Assembly: GCF_027409185.1 (NCBI RefSeq)
Contig: NC_084474.1
Span: 23,465,382-23,529,381, forward strand
Direction: 5' to 3'
DNA length: 64,000 nt
Source: Cynocephalus volans
Taxonomy: Eukaryota; Chordata; Mammalia; Dermoptera; Cynocephalidae
Below, piece after piece: positions 12,530 through 24,125 of this stretch. How positions within the stretch are numbered: the first letter of the stretch is position 1; every line of letters begins with the position of its first letter. The notes beneath the pieces are model-generated. The model was not told the origin of the DNA. It saw nothing but the letters and a program-made list of their open reading frames with translations, and ran no database searches. Made by a program: the position numbers and the translations under genes.

Positions 12530-12945
12530 AATAATAGTGTTTTCATTGTAAAGTTATATGTACACATAGTAAAAATAAGTAAACAAACAGTATAAAATGT
12601 TGCACTATGAACCAAATCTCCCTCTTATCCCATACCCCAGTCCTTCTCTTTCATGGAAGTCTACAAGTTTTATACATTCTCCAGAAATTTTCTATGCACA
12701 CACAAATGTGTCTGAGTACCTACTGTGTGTGCTCTCTCTGCATGTATGTGTATGTACATAGATCCACTTTCTTTTCACATGAGAGATTACTATACATTCT
12801 CTTATATGCCTTGATTTCTTTCCACAATTAAAATGTATTTTGCTATGCCATTTTTATATCAGCCCATATAGATCTGCTTTACTCTTTTTGATGTCTGCCA
12901 ACAGATATACCTACATTTATTTCACAAGCCCCCATTGGTAAATAA
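12530..12945 (-). mobile_element. L1M 3' end, antisense (tentative)
   Basis: The text 'aaataagtaaacaaacagta' through 'ctccctcttatcccataccc' resembles old L1 3' ends and the better-supported copy at 37.45 kb. Divergent. Confidence 0.45.
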
Positions 12946-14728
12946 CTTAAGTCGAACATGGTTGTAAAAGTGCTCTTTCTTGTCCTTATCTTTGTCTACA
13001 ATCCTCAGTTCCTGATGTGCTTACTACTTGGTCTCACCCTGGGTCACATTCTCCTTCCGCCTTTTTCACATATATCTCTTCAAATCAGAAGTAAGAGAAC
13101 TCCCTCTGCAGCCACGCGAGTTTAGTGCATCCTTCCCGGTCCTCCCTGAAATCATCTGTGATTGCAGTGTCAATTTACTTCATCAGATCCACATTCCTTG
13201 GGCAAGAAATCAACCAATCCTCTCTGAATTTGTGAAATACACTTTCCAAAGTCCTGTACTTACTTACCCAGCCACACCAACAGCGTTATAAACTAAAAAA
13301 TAGCACAGCCCCACAGCCAATCAGTGACTAGTTAGTTCTTTGCCAATAAGAATTAAGCTCAGAGTAGTAGGGGTTTTTCTTCCTTCTCAGAGATAAAACC
13401 TTCAATGAGGCTGGTCAAGAGCTCCTCAGGCTCTTTGCTTTTTAGCAGACACTTCCAGTGGATATGGGGCCTGTATCTCATTCACTCATTATAGCCTCCA
13501 GGGCACGTAGGTGTTCAATAAATCTTGGTGAATAAACACCTTTGCCTGTAAATATTGTTCCTGACGTCTTCCTGTTACTTTTCTGCAAAGTGCTGAGCAT
13601 TTTGTCTTCTATTACCCTCCATAGTATAAAATGCAATGGGCCCTTTCTTCCTCTCCAACTCAGATTTCAGCTGAAAGTCTTGATTAGGAGGTGAGTCTTC
13701 TGCCAACCAGGTCATTTGGGAAAGCCTTCACAGGCTTCATGGTGCTCCTTGCCGGGTGCCTGTTCTCTGGTAGCCAAAGTCATCTCCAGAAAACTGTTCA
13801 TGTTCTCTGACACCATCCCAAGCCAACTGTCCACTTCCTACATCTTCCATCTCTTTCAAAGTCTTGGTCTGTACAAGAAGAGACAAATACGACTATAGCC
13901 CTGCGTCCTTTATTCCTGCCTAGAACTTCAAAGGAACCAGTTTCTTCTGACTGCATCTTTTCTTTCCTTAGGAATCACTTTAAGTCACCCTCCTGTTGCC
14001 AGGGAGCAGCGCATCTCCAGACTGCCCAGTCGGGATGACTTGCTCTGTCCCTCCCCTGCCACCATGCCACCACGGCCCCTGCTCCCCTGCTGGTAGGTGG
14101 ACGTCCCCACCTGATAACGTGGGAGGACTCCTCCTCTTCCCCTCCTCCCGCTCCTTCCGCGTCTTCGCCCTTCTCCCTGCCCTTTTGTGGCGTGTCTTCC
14201 TTTACCAATCTCTCAAGGCTGCTCATGGTGCCCCTCCCTTGTTTCTGGAGTCCCTTCGTTGTGCTGGCTTTCTGCTGGGTCCTTCTGTGTGTGTGCAGGA
14301 GCCCTTCCCCACCTCCACCAGCTGCAGCGAGAGGCAGCCACTGACTGCTTCCTTCATGCTCTCTAGCACAGAGTCAGGTTTGGTTTCATCATAATTAAGG
14401 AATAGTAAAATCTAGTACAATTAACATAATTCTTAAACTTTAGAGAGCTATACAAATGGAAGGTAATTATCAATACAAATCTAGATGTCTTTCTCAGAGT
14501 TTCAGATCACAATTGATACACACACACATTATTATAAATGTGGATTTAGAAAATTAAATACACCTTCTGACTAGCACAGGATAGCAGGTGCTATTTAGGC
14601 CATTATGGGCAATTCCCTCCACCTCTGAAACAGCATCATTTCAATCAGCTTTACATACAGAAGCATTTCTTGCTAAGTTTTGAGATGATAGAAATAGTAA
14701 TCATAAGTACAACTTTTTTTAACACCTA
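12946..14728. other. Unassigned; partly L2-like
   Basis: No supported gene. The open frame at 13996-14394 on + is Cys/Ser/Pro-rich translation of pyrimidine-rich DNA with no domain. Some L2-like text may be present. Confidence 0.35.
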
Positions 14729-14730
14729 CT

Positions 14731-15148
14731 GTATTAGTCAGAATTCTTCACAGAAACAGAACCAATGCAATATGTATTTATACCTAAAATAAGGACATGG
14801 CTCACGTGATTATGAAGGTCCTAAGATCTCCAGTCAGTGGCCTTCTGAGACCCGGACGAGCCAATGTTTCAGTTAGAGTCTAAACGCAGGAAAAAAACAA
14901 TGTCCCAGCTCAAGGCATCAAGCAGGAGGAAATTTCCTCTTACTGGAGGGAGGGTCAGTCCTGTTGTTCTGTTCAGATCTTCAGCTGACCGGATGAAGGT
15001 CACTCACGTTGGAGAGGGCCATCTGCTTTACTCAGTCTACTGATTCCATCCCAAACACTCTCACATACACACCCAAAATAACGTCTGACCAAGTATCTGG
15101 GCACCCTAAGGCCCGGTCCAGTTGACATATATAATTAACCATCACACC
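14731..15148 (-). mobile_element. LTR-like interspersed repeat, antisense (family uncertain)
   Basis: On the minus strand it begins TGTGATGGTTAATTATATA, continues 'gggtgcccagatacttgg' and 'agactgagtaaagcagatgg', and ends 'ggttctgtttctgtgaagaa' followed by 'ctgactaataca'. This is a common eutherian repeat about 400 bp long with LTR-like ends, but I am not certain of its name. Confidence 0.6.
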
Positions 15149-15239
15149 TACTATATTGCCAGTACACTTAGCAACTGTCTCATTTAACTGCCACAAAGAA
15201 CCTAGGTGGAAAGTCATCTTATGCCCATTTGCTCAACAG

Positions 15240-15400
15240 CTATTTATCCAACAAATGTTTGCACGTTTGAGAGAGAAACTGAAGTTCATTTTAGAGATGA
15301 ACTGAACTCTAAGAGAGTTGAAGCAACTTGTCTAAGGTGGCACAGCTAGTAAATGGCAGAGCCAGGACCTCACCCCAGTTCTAAGTGACTCAGCTGGGTA
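15240..15400 (-). mobile_element. MIR SINE, antisense
   Basis: 'agttgaagcaacttgtctaa' followed by 'ggtggcacagctagtaaatg' and 'gcagagccaggacctcaccc' is the reversed MIR core. Confidence 0.8.
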
Positions 15401-15639
15401 CACTTAACCCATGTGCGACGGCTCCCCAGCATTGGTGCTGCATTCCCCACGGCTCCAGGGCTTCCCCCACAGAATGGAAGAGAACGGAAGGCATTAGTCA
15501 CTGCTCAGAGCTCAGGAGCAGCTGGAGGTGGGGGAGCCTCATTCCTGTCTTCATGTGTCTGAACATGTTGGACTTGAGCGCAGCTGGGAGCCACTAAAGA
15601 GCTTCACTTTCCTTTGCCTTTGAGGTGATCCACAGAACA

Positions 15640-16335
15640 TCAATAGCTGCTGCCAATTATGGAAAGCTACATGCTTGTGCTTTGTGTGGACACTATTGTT
15701 TAATGTTCATGACAACCCCGTGCTCTTCCCACCACCCCACTCTGCCTTGGGGCATGGAGGATGACAGGGTCACTCTGTGGCTGCTGTGGGCAGGGACCAC
15801 GAGGCATCCCCTTTTAAACTGCTGTCCTCAGAGCTACCAAGAGTTCCTAGCTTGCTTTAAATGTCCCCATGGGCCAGTATAATCCTCTTCCTCCCTCCTC
15901 AAAATCTGCCCCCAACACCAGCTCACAGTGCATGTGTATGGGTGACTGCTGTCGTGTGCTGTCTGCTGACTCACGCTGGAGCGGCCTGGGCGCTCCCTCT
16001 GCTTGGCTCGCTCCTCCCTGCCTGACATGCTGAGGTTCCTCATTTCCCACTTCCACCAGCACTTTAAGGAAACACTGTCCAGTGGTGAGCTTTCCTAAGC
16101 CCCTAAATCAATCTCATATAGAGGAGACTCCTGTGTCCTCTGTCCCCTGCAGCACTCTCTGGTTGTCCCCTTCATCACGACTACACAATCAGTCCTTACA
16201 GGTTGCCGAGTTAGTGTCGGCCACAGCCGACCTCTCATTTGACAGAGGAGGAATCCGAGACTCAGCAGGCATGCGCCTCACCTAAGCTTACACAGAAGCC
16301 AAGTCATCAGTCTCCCAGGCCAGTGCTTCTGCCAT
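15640..16335 (-). mobile_element. MIR SINE fragments, antisense
   Basis: Two pieces: about 15660-15725 (ends 'gttcatgacaaccccgtg') and about 16180-16330 ('cagaggaggaatccgagact', then 'taagcttacacagaag'). Between them the DNA is unassigned. Confidence 0.45.
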
Positions 16336-16339
16336 ACCT

Positions 16340-19300
16340 CCGAGATCAGTTCTGACAGGGTAGGGGTGCAGGCAGGTGAAAGAGCAGGATGGCCCTGAGG
16401 CAGCTATTGCAGGAGGTCAGCACCTGTTTTGCACATCTGCCTCCATGTACAACGACGTAGGCAGCACAAATAAGAAAAGACGTTGGAAGAGAAAGTGGAT
16501 GATAGAAAGTACATTTTTACTGACAGAAGCAGACTCCCTCTGGTCTGCCTGCTTCACTGGGAGGCCTGGGAAAGTGCTGAGATTCCTATCTGTCTGGAAT
16601 TGCAGTAAGTGACTCACTGGGGTCCCCATTCCTAACGGAAGTGGCTTTGGTTCATATCATGTGTTTACAGAAAATCAGCTCCTCCTTAAGTTTGCAGCGT
16701 TGGATCCACCCAGTGGCCTCTCCTCCATGACACCTTTGTAGGCCTAGGGGCACACGTGTGGGTTCCGTGGGGTGAAGTTTCTGGATCAGACCCTTGGTCT
16801 GGCTCCTTCCAGCTTGGGGCTGGTATTGAACCCGATTGCTGGAGCGGAGGGTGAACCATCCAGTTTCAGCCAAGTACTCTGAGAACACTCTACCAGACAA
16901 ACACATAAGGAAACTCAATCATTGGTGGTAACAACTCTCAAAAGAAAGGAAAACAAAACTGCTTCTTGCTTTCAAGATCACTCCATTTTTTTTTTTTTTA
17001 ACATAAAGGGTAAATAAACTTCAGGTGCTTTGAGAGCAATAGAATCACCATTGAGATTCTATAGAGGCGGGTAAACAATCTGGAAGGTGCCCAGAGATAT
17101 GGGAGCTCATCTTGGCTGCTGAGTGAGGTCTCACTAGTGCCTCTCACTTCACTGCTTGCCCTTGGATTCTCAGAACTGGGAGACCTGTGTTCCTACACAG
17201 GCTCTGCTAATAACTGTCTGACATTTACATGAAGTTCTGCTGTGCCTCACTTTCTTGATTCATAAATGCCTGCCCTCTGCCTGCCTGTCCTAGTTGTGAT
17301 GTGGGTCAAATGAACCTATGTGAAAATACTTTGTTAATAGAGTACTCTCTCTTTTTTTCCCCGAGGTAGGAGAATTAAGAGAGTGGTGGAGAATGGTAAA
17401 AGGTCCTATTGGACACACAGAAGGTTGCTGGGCAGGGTGGCTGCTCCCCCTGGACGGGAGACCATGGGTTGGTCTGTGCTGGCAGCATTCACCCACTGGC
17501 AGACAGACAGCAGGAAGTAAAACTCAGCCCACTGCGCACCAAGGAAAACCCGTCATTTTGGGAACTCTCCAATGTGCCGGGAGGGAGGGACTAGCTCCAG
17601 CAGCGCCGCAGACACTGTCACTGTGTGTGACTGGAGGGCCATCTCTGGCTGGCACCTGGCCTTTAGCTGTCATTTGCTTACCAGTTCTCTCAGGGGTCTT
17701 CTGATTTGACCAGCCAATGAGCAGGTGGATCTGAAGTCTCAGAAGTTCAACAGTTGCCCCAAAGTTTCAGACAGAAGCTTCAAAAACAGATTTTTGTGAA
17801 GTTCTAATTTAAATCTCTAGCTGACTGCTCTTAGATACTGTTGCAAAACTCCAGTTTCAGAAGAATGAACAAACGGGTGGCGTCCTCTCAAGACATGGTT
17901 TGCCCCACCCTTGCGTGAGCGTTTTTCTGGCAATTCTTGTAATCTCAGGTAGCTGGGGAGAGGCCTGGGGATACGGAAAATCCGGGGTGACTTAGGGTGA
18001 GGAATATTTGGAAGTGGATACTCCCGTTCACAGTTCCTTTCCTCTTGAACACCAGAGGGCGACACAGCCATATTGAACAGCGGGTCTCCTGTGCTTTAGG
18101 ACTGAATCCTGTGAACCAATAACTTTTTTTTTTTAACTTAAGAACAAGTGCTGAATTGAATATTTGTTCATTTGAATGTTGTGCTCAGGCTTCTAAGAAA
18201 GTTACTGAGAAGGCTTTTGGGGACACTTGCTGGATGTCCATGTCCAAGGGCCTGGGGCAGGGACCGCTGTGGGGAAGCACTTGTCACTCGTGCCTCGCCT
18301 AGTCCTGAGATTGCCCAGCACTGTAGGAGGGTTTGGAGTGCATTCCAGGTGAGAGCTACCTTGAGCAGGGACTCAGCTACTTGCTTTCAGGGCCAGACCT
18401 TTTGAGCTGGTTCTTCAGGTTGTCCCACTTAGGCACCTGGAGGTGAGGTCTGGCCTGGAGACAGAGGAGACCTCATGAGGAGAGGGGAGGGTTTGCAGAG
18501 ATCCCACTGCTGTTGTGCCAACAGCACTGGGGCTTTGGTGACAGAGGTCGGCTGACCAGACTGTGTGTCTGTGGTCTTGGAACAGCTTCCCACTGATGGC
18601 AGAGCATTTGTGATTTCTAGCGCAATGCAAAAACTTTGTAAGTCTCCTGGAAGACAGGAAGGAGCAAGAGTAGAGCTGTTGAGGGGGTGCAGGAGGCCTG
18701 ACAGGGTGGTGAGGGCCCTGGAAAGGAGAGGCTGGGCTGACCTCCAGGGGAGGGGTTGGCTTTGGAGCCCTGCGGCCTGTGAGGAGAGCCCACGCAGGAG
18801 AGTTGCCCTGCCTGAGATGGGCAGCAGGAGGAGAGGCCACCAACCTCAGAACCCTCGCATGTCTAGAACACAAGGATGTGTTTGTGATTGTAGAAGAATC
18901 TGCACTCGATTGCATAACTCATTCAGAAAGGGCCTTGCCATTCTCGCCCCCTGAAAGAGGCAGCTCAACTTCAGCCATACAGTTCTAGGCACCTTCTAGT
19001 GACACTCAGCAGACAGTGAAATTGTTCGTAGTAATGGCATGCTGTAAATAGCAAAGAACACTTACTCTGCAGGATAAAAGAAGGCCTTGCAGACCAAAAG
19101 TTTTACTACTGGACTGATTGCAATTTAGTGAGCTCTAGCTGTTCATATGAAAGAGAAAACTTTGATGAGATAACGGGAGAACGTGTGTATGTACATACAT
19201 ACATGGGGATGCAAGGTCATTGCCATTATCTCGATGAGCAAGCCAAGATGTAGCACCGAGAAGATTCAGTATGGACACTAGAAATTCATGCAATGCCATG

Positions 19301-19685
19301 ATCTGCTTGGTGCAGCTGGCCCAGAAGGCAGACAGTGGATGGCTCTGCTTCCCCAGCCAGTGACCATTGCAGAGGCTGTCTGGCCATGTGCACCAATAAG
19401 AAGGGATTCTCTTTGTCATTTACAGTTCTCTTGCTCAATTCCACCTTTTTGTTTAACAGAGATATAGACCATAATTTGGTAGAAGAGCACTTGGATTCCA
19501 GTTCCAATTTTTTGCTTTTATTGATGTTTGTGCTTGGGAGAAGTCACACAACCATGCCTAACCAGTTATCTCTTTCTTAAAATGGGCACTGAGTATCAAA
19601 TAATGTTTATAACTTTCTAAAGTGTTTAGGAAATTATCAAGTATTGTATAAGTGCAGTTATTAATCTCAAGAGGGAATCTTTAGC
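16340..19685. other. Unassigned upstream sequence
   Basis: G+C content is higher at about 17390-18960. Open frames of up to 166 codons on both strands (for example 18415-18915, minus) have no recognisable domain and overlap one another on opposite strands, as expected of chance frames in GC-rich DNA. A T-run at 16987-17000 and another at 18123-18134 are not followed by SINE sequence. Confidence 0.4.
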
Positions 19686-19689
19686 ATTT

Positions 19690-20130
19690 CTTTCTTTTTT
19701 ATTTTTTTAAATTTATTTTATTTATTGAATCAAAATTGATTATACATATTTTTGGAGTTCAAAATTGAGATATGTTGATCAAATCAATATTACTAGCATA
19801 TATATTGTCACAAATCATAATTATTCTTTATGCCCCCTGTCCAACCTCTCCCCTTCCCCAGTCCCTCCTCCTCCCCCCTCTAATTGTCCTAGATTTCTTC
19901 TCTCCTTCTGAAAGGATAATGGTTACTCTGTTGATTTGTTGCCTAGATGATCTGTCCAATGCTGAGAGATGTGATCAGGTCCCCCAAAATTATCATAGAG
20001 CAGATGCGTCTTCTATGAAAGAAGCTTCTATGAAAGTCACTATGAAATGGGCTTTGCGGAGAGAGATATCCTCTTCTTTTCTTTATCTCTGCTGGTGACT
20101 CTCCTTGTGTCAATGCACTCCAGTGGTTGG
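19690..20130 (-). mobile_element. L1 3' end, antisense
   Basis: The T/A-rich start (reverse of the poly-A) is followed by 'tattgaatcaaaattgatta', 'tacatatttttggagttcaa', then a C-rich tract and 'ttgcctagatgatctgtcca'. This is L1 3' sequence in reverse orientation; the last phrase is one I associate with primate-like L1s. Confidence 0.7.
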
Positions 20131-20250
20131 CAGACCATCTGCCTGGTGGTTGTGGCAGCTAGCCGCTTTTGCAGCAGCCATGGTTATTGTGGTGGCTGTG
20201 GTGGGCCACCCACATAGAGGTGATATTTTGGCATGCTTCTTGGCACTGGT

Positions 20251-20473
20251 AGTGTGCCTGGTTGTGGGAGGGGGTCCACTCCCCAGCTCCATACCTCAGG
20301 TCCCCAGGTGGGCTTGAGGTGCTGGCACAGTGGTGCTGGAAGTGTGCCTGGTTGTGGGAGGGGGGTCTGGTCCTCTTCTCCATGCCTTGGGTCCCTGGGT
20401 GGGCCCCCAGGTGCTGGTGTGGTGTGCCTGGTTGCGGGAGGGGGACCCAGTCCCCTTCTCCATGCCTTGGGAA
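20251..20473. repeat. GC-rich tandem repeat, unit about 80-90 bp, 2.6 copies
   Basis: The phrase GTGTGCCTGGTTGTGGGAGG starts at 20252 and 20342, and again with one change (TTGCGGG) at 20422. Units of 90 and 80 bp share 'ctccatgccttgggtccc'-type text. A degenerate unit may precede at about 20165. Long open frames on both strands here are products of the tandem repeat. Confidence 0.85.
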
Positions 20474-20479
20474 CATTCT

Positions 20480-21200
20480 CTTTCAAATATGTCTGTTACC
20501 TGGGCTGGGTGAGGCTCCATTTGAAAGGGGGCTTATTTAGAGTTTACATAAAGATGTATCTTCAGGCTAGTCCCATTAAACCACCACCAAATAGGATTGA
20601 AAACTATTTTGTTTCTGTGTACTCAGTTTTGTAGGCTCCTTATCCACATTTAGGTGACAATTTGCAGAAAAGTATCAGTTTGTATTGGAAAAAAGACTTT
20701 TCCCTGAGCAGGGAGTATCTTCCTTGCTTTGTCTTCTATCTTTTGTAGCTGACCAACATAAGAGACATCTTGAGCTAATGCAACTATTGGTAAAATCAGG
20801 GATCACAGTTCTATTTACAGACATTTTCTCAAATAATTGTACCTGTTGGACCTGAAGCCTCCTTGGTTTATTACAGCAAGTGCTTACTGTAAATAAGCAA
20901 TAAAGTGTTTAAATTTCACACATGTGAAAACATATTACATTTTCTAGGAAGGAACAATACTCAGTTGATATTTTTTTTTCAGTAACACAGTTCTCAGATT
21001 CAGTACTTTTCTTAACCAAGTAGGTATTGTCCTTGACACTAGAACCACGGTTGGACCTCATTAATGAACATGCTTATTGGTAGTTCCTTGTTTAAAGTCA
21101 TTACTTCAATTTTCTTCTCGAGCCTTAATATACACCACCTGGATCAGTCAAAGATTGATATGCAAGGGAATATCGCAGGCAGCAGTTTCCTGGAATTATA
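20480..21200. other. Unassigned
   Basis: No gene or named repeat. Confidence 0.35.
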
Positions 21201-21204
21201 AGCT

Positions 21205-21400
21205 CCTGAAGCAGAGTTCTGTAATGGGTTAGATCTGAGCTATGGAGTCAGCCTGGTTTCAAAGTCTGTGTCTGTTGTTTACTGGCTAGTGACCTTGGGT
21301 AATTCATGTCACCTCTCCGGTTGTATATTCCTCCTCTGTAAAATAAGGATATAAAAGCACCAACTTTACACTTTCGTAGGGCTTAAATCAGATCATCTCA
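21205..21400 (+). mobile_element. MIR SINE, sense
   Basis: 'tatggagtcagcctggtttc', 'tggctagtgaccttgggtaa' and 'ctcctctgtaaaataaggat' in order match MIR. Confidence 0.75.
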
Positions 21401-21654
21401 ATAGAGTTTTAGTTACATCATCACTATCATCACCTCCACCTTTGCCATCACCACCTCTGAATCCCTCACAATACCCAGTTCAGTGCTTTGCACTGTATGA
21501 TAACAGAAAAGTAATTTTCATTTGTTGCATAACTCATTTGACCTACTGATGAGCTATGTATTTGGGATGAAATCTACCAGCATTGCACATTCAAATTCTT
21601 AAAGCACTTTTAGTCTACTCTGTTCTGATTTTGGAAGGCAAGGAGAGAAAAATT

Positions 21655-21990
21655 CCTTTTTTCAATTGACACATGATTATCAAATATGTTTATGTAGTAC
21701 AGTGTGATATTTCAATACCTATGTGCAATTTGTAATGATCAAATCAGGATAATTAGCATATTCATCATCCCTAAACATTATTTCTTTGTGTTGGGAACAT
21801 TCAAAATCCTCTCTTCTAGCTATTTAAAAATATAGGATAAAGTGTCAACTATAGTCACCCTACAGTGCTATAGAACACTAGAACTTATTCCTCCTATCTA
21901 GCTTTAATTTTGTGTCTTGTTAACCAACCTCTACTACCCCCGTCCCCCTCTCCTTCCCAGCATCTGGTAACCACAGTTCTACAAAGGAGA
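21655..21990 (-). mobile_element. L1 3' UTR (L1MA-like), antisense
   Basis: 'ttcaattgacacatgattat', 'gtgatcaaatcaggataatt'-type text, 'agcatattcatcatccctaa' and 'ctatagtcaccctacagtgc' are the reversed 3' UTR of L1MA-type elements. Confidence 0.8.
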
Positions 21991-22414
21991 CAGTAACTTC
22001 ATCACGATTGCTCAAACCTCAGCCCTAGAAAACAATCTGTGTATATAAGGAAAAGTTCCTAGTATAATTCTTGGCACATTGTAGTAGACATTTGATAGAA
22101 GTTCTGGGAGATTAAAAAAAGTTCATATTTTACTACAGTTTTACAGAGGGGACACAGGCTTAAAGAGAGTGACTTGCCCAAAGTCTGAGAAACAAGAATG
22201 TTGTTTTTGGATACTCCTTTTTGAATTGAACTTTGAAAAATCAAATTTTATTTTGTGTTTAGTCACACAAATGCCATTATCTTCAGTAAATGTTCTCTTA
22301 GGAAATGCAGGCAATGCAAAATTCCTCCATAGAGCTGCCTGGTGGGCAGGTGTTTTCCACATTACTTAACTGAAGAGTTCTCTGTGCAGTCAGATCTCTC
22401 TGCCACTAGGTACA

Positions 22415-22560
22415 GCAGCTGTCAACCCTGGCAGCTCTTTAGAACCACCCTGAGCCCCACTCTCAAAAATTTTGCTTTGGGATAATCTGGGTGGGCTCCA
22501 GGCATCAGAATGCTTAAAATCTTTCCAAGTGATTCTAGAGAGAGTTCCAATCCAGTTCTT
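22415..22560. mobile_element. MER5-like hAT-Charlie fragment
   Basis: 'tgtcaaccctggcagctctt', 'tagaaccaccctgagcccca', 'ctccaggcatcagaatgctt' and 'ccaagtgattctagag' follow the MER5 pattern with its inverted halves. Confidence 0.55.
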
Positions 22561-22609
22561 CCCCTTAAGCTTCTATGATTCTCTGCTTTCTACATATTTA
22601 TAGATTTCT

Positions 22610-22700
22610 GCACATTAAAATTTCATCCTCTGCTTGGACTTCTCAGCCTCCAAAACTGTGAGGAAATAAATTTCTGTATTTTATAAATTAAAAATAAAAT
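22610..22700 (+). mobile_element. MaLR LTR 3' fragment, sense
   Basis: 'ggacttctcagcctccaaaa', 'ctgtgaggaaataaatttct' is the polyadenylation region of MaLR LTRs, the same stretch seen reversed at 1172-1552. Confidence 0.6.
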
Positions 22701-23890
22701 AAAATTTCATTCCCTTTGTAATTTCCCTTTAAATAGCTCATTTTTTTTAAATTGAAAAGTTATGAAACATGATAGGAATTAACCAATTTGCTCTTCTAAA
22801 ACATACAAACATTTGATTTTATAGAAAGAATTGACAGAAATGTCCAGTACTGCTGCAGTGGTAGCCAATGGCTTCTTCATTTTACACAATCAAGGCAATC
22901 ACCAGTCTTTCTCCTTTCTAAATTTACTTAACACAATGAACCATAACCAGATGATTTATCACTTTGAAATTTACAAAGTGATGAAATGAGTTTCACATAT
23001 TGTAATAATAATATTTAAAAGTGCACAAAGATAATAAAAATAGTAACAATGATAGCAATAATGATGCCTTTTTGTTCCTGGTATTGGATGGTCTTTGGAT
23101 TAGTGTTTATTTGTTGGAGCTATGTGTCCTTGCACATTTTATGTTCAAATTGAGTGGTCTTTGAGTCTGCTGAGATTGAAATTTAAATGAAAAACTATAT
23201 ACTCTAATGCTTACATGTTAGATTGTTTTGGTGGAGTATTCAAATAATTCATCTGGTAAGTGCAGATTCTGTGTGGATGTACTAGTCATTTCTTATAATT
23301 GTCCTCACCATATGTGGTAATTGAGAGGTATAAAAGAAGTCCCTACAAACCCCTAAGGGAACGGTGAAGACCGCATAAATAGAACACACAAGGAAAGTTA
23401 GCATGTAACTCCCCTCCACCCACAACATGATCCTCTCTCCAATTTTCTGCCTCACAGACATGCCACTTTGGTTTTATCCTGGAAGATCTTCTAAGTTCTC
23501 TTCAAAACTTGAATGATTTCACCTGGCAATGCTTTTACAATACACTTAGTGCATTTTTGCATCAAGAAAGTGTTCGTGTACTTACTATAAGTTATTTCCT
23601 TTTATGAACAACATTTGAAACTCACCTCTTCTAGAAAGTTTCACCTGGTTAAGTGAAACATGATCCTATTGATCTCTGACAGTATCTTTTGATGACATAT
23701 CAGAAGCCGTATCCGTGCATATAGGCATGTAACAACGGTCCTATGTATGAGAGCACACGTCAGAATGTTCCTTATATTTCTCCTGTTTAAGTACCTAGGA
23801 CCTTTGAACATGCTCTTCCACCCACCTGAAAGGTATTTGCTTCTCCCAGCAACCCCTTCATCTAGTTCATTTCAAGTAATTTTGTTCAGG
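22701..23890. other. Unassigned AT-rich sequence
   Basis: No gene or named repeat. Short A/T runs only. Confidence 0.35.
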
Positions 23891-23894
23891 GAAG

Positions 23895-24125
23895 CTTTTT
23901 CTGATCTTCCTCTGTTCGCTGATTTATATAATCTTGTAACATCTCTTTAGAGTCTCATTTTTACACTTTAATCATCTGAGAAATCTCTGTCTCTCTTGGA
24001 AGGCTGTCATTCTGTGACCCACAAGCCCAGGGTCTGTGTTTGCTTTTGTTTATCGGATTATTTCTAGCACTCAGTCCAGTGCCTGGATCCAGTAGGTGAC
24101 TAATTGTTGAATGAATAGATGAGTA
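23895..24125 (+). mobile_element. L2 LINE 3' end, sense
   Basis: 'gcccagggtctgtgtttgct', 'agcactcagtccagtgcctg' and 'aattgttgaatgaatagatg' are the typical L2 3' end. Confidence 0.75.

Noticed and set aside
13996..14394. 132-codon plus-strand open frame
   Set aside because: Translation of pyrimidine-rich, probably L2-derived DNA; no recognisable motif.
18415..18915. 166-codon minus-strand open frame in GC-rich DNA
   Set aside because: It overlaps open frames on the other strand, is Ser/Pro/His-rich without a domain, and has no exon-like boundaries.
20233..20634. 133-codon plus-strand open frame
   Set aside because: Arises from the GC-rich 80-90 bp tandem repeat; overlapping frames on both strands.
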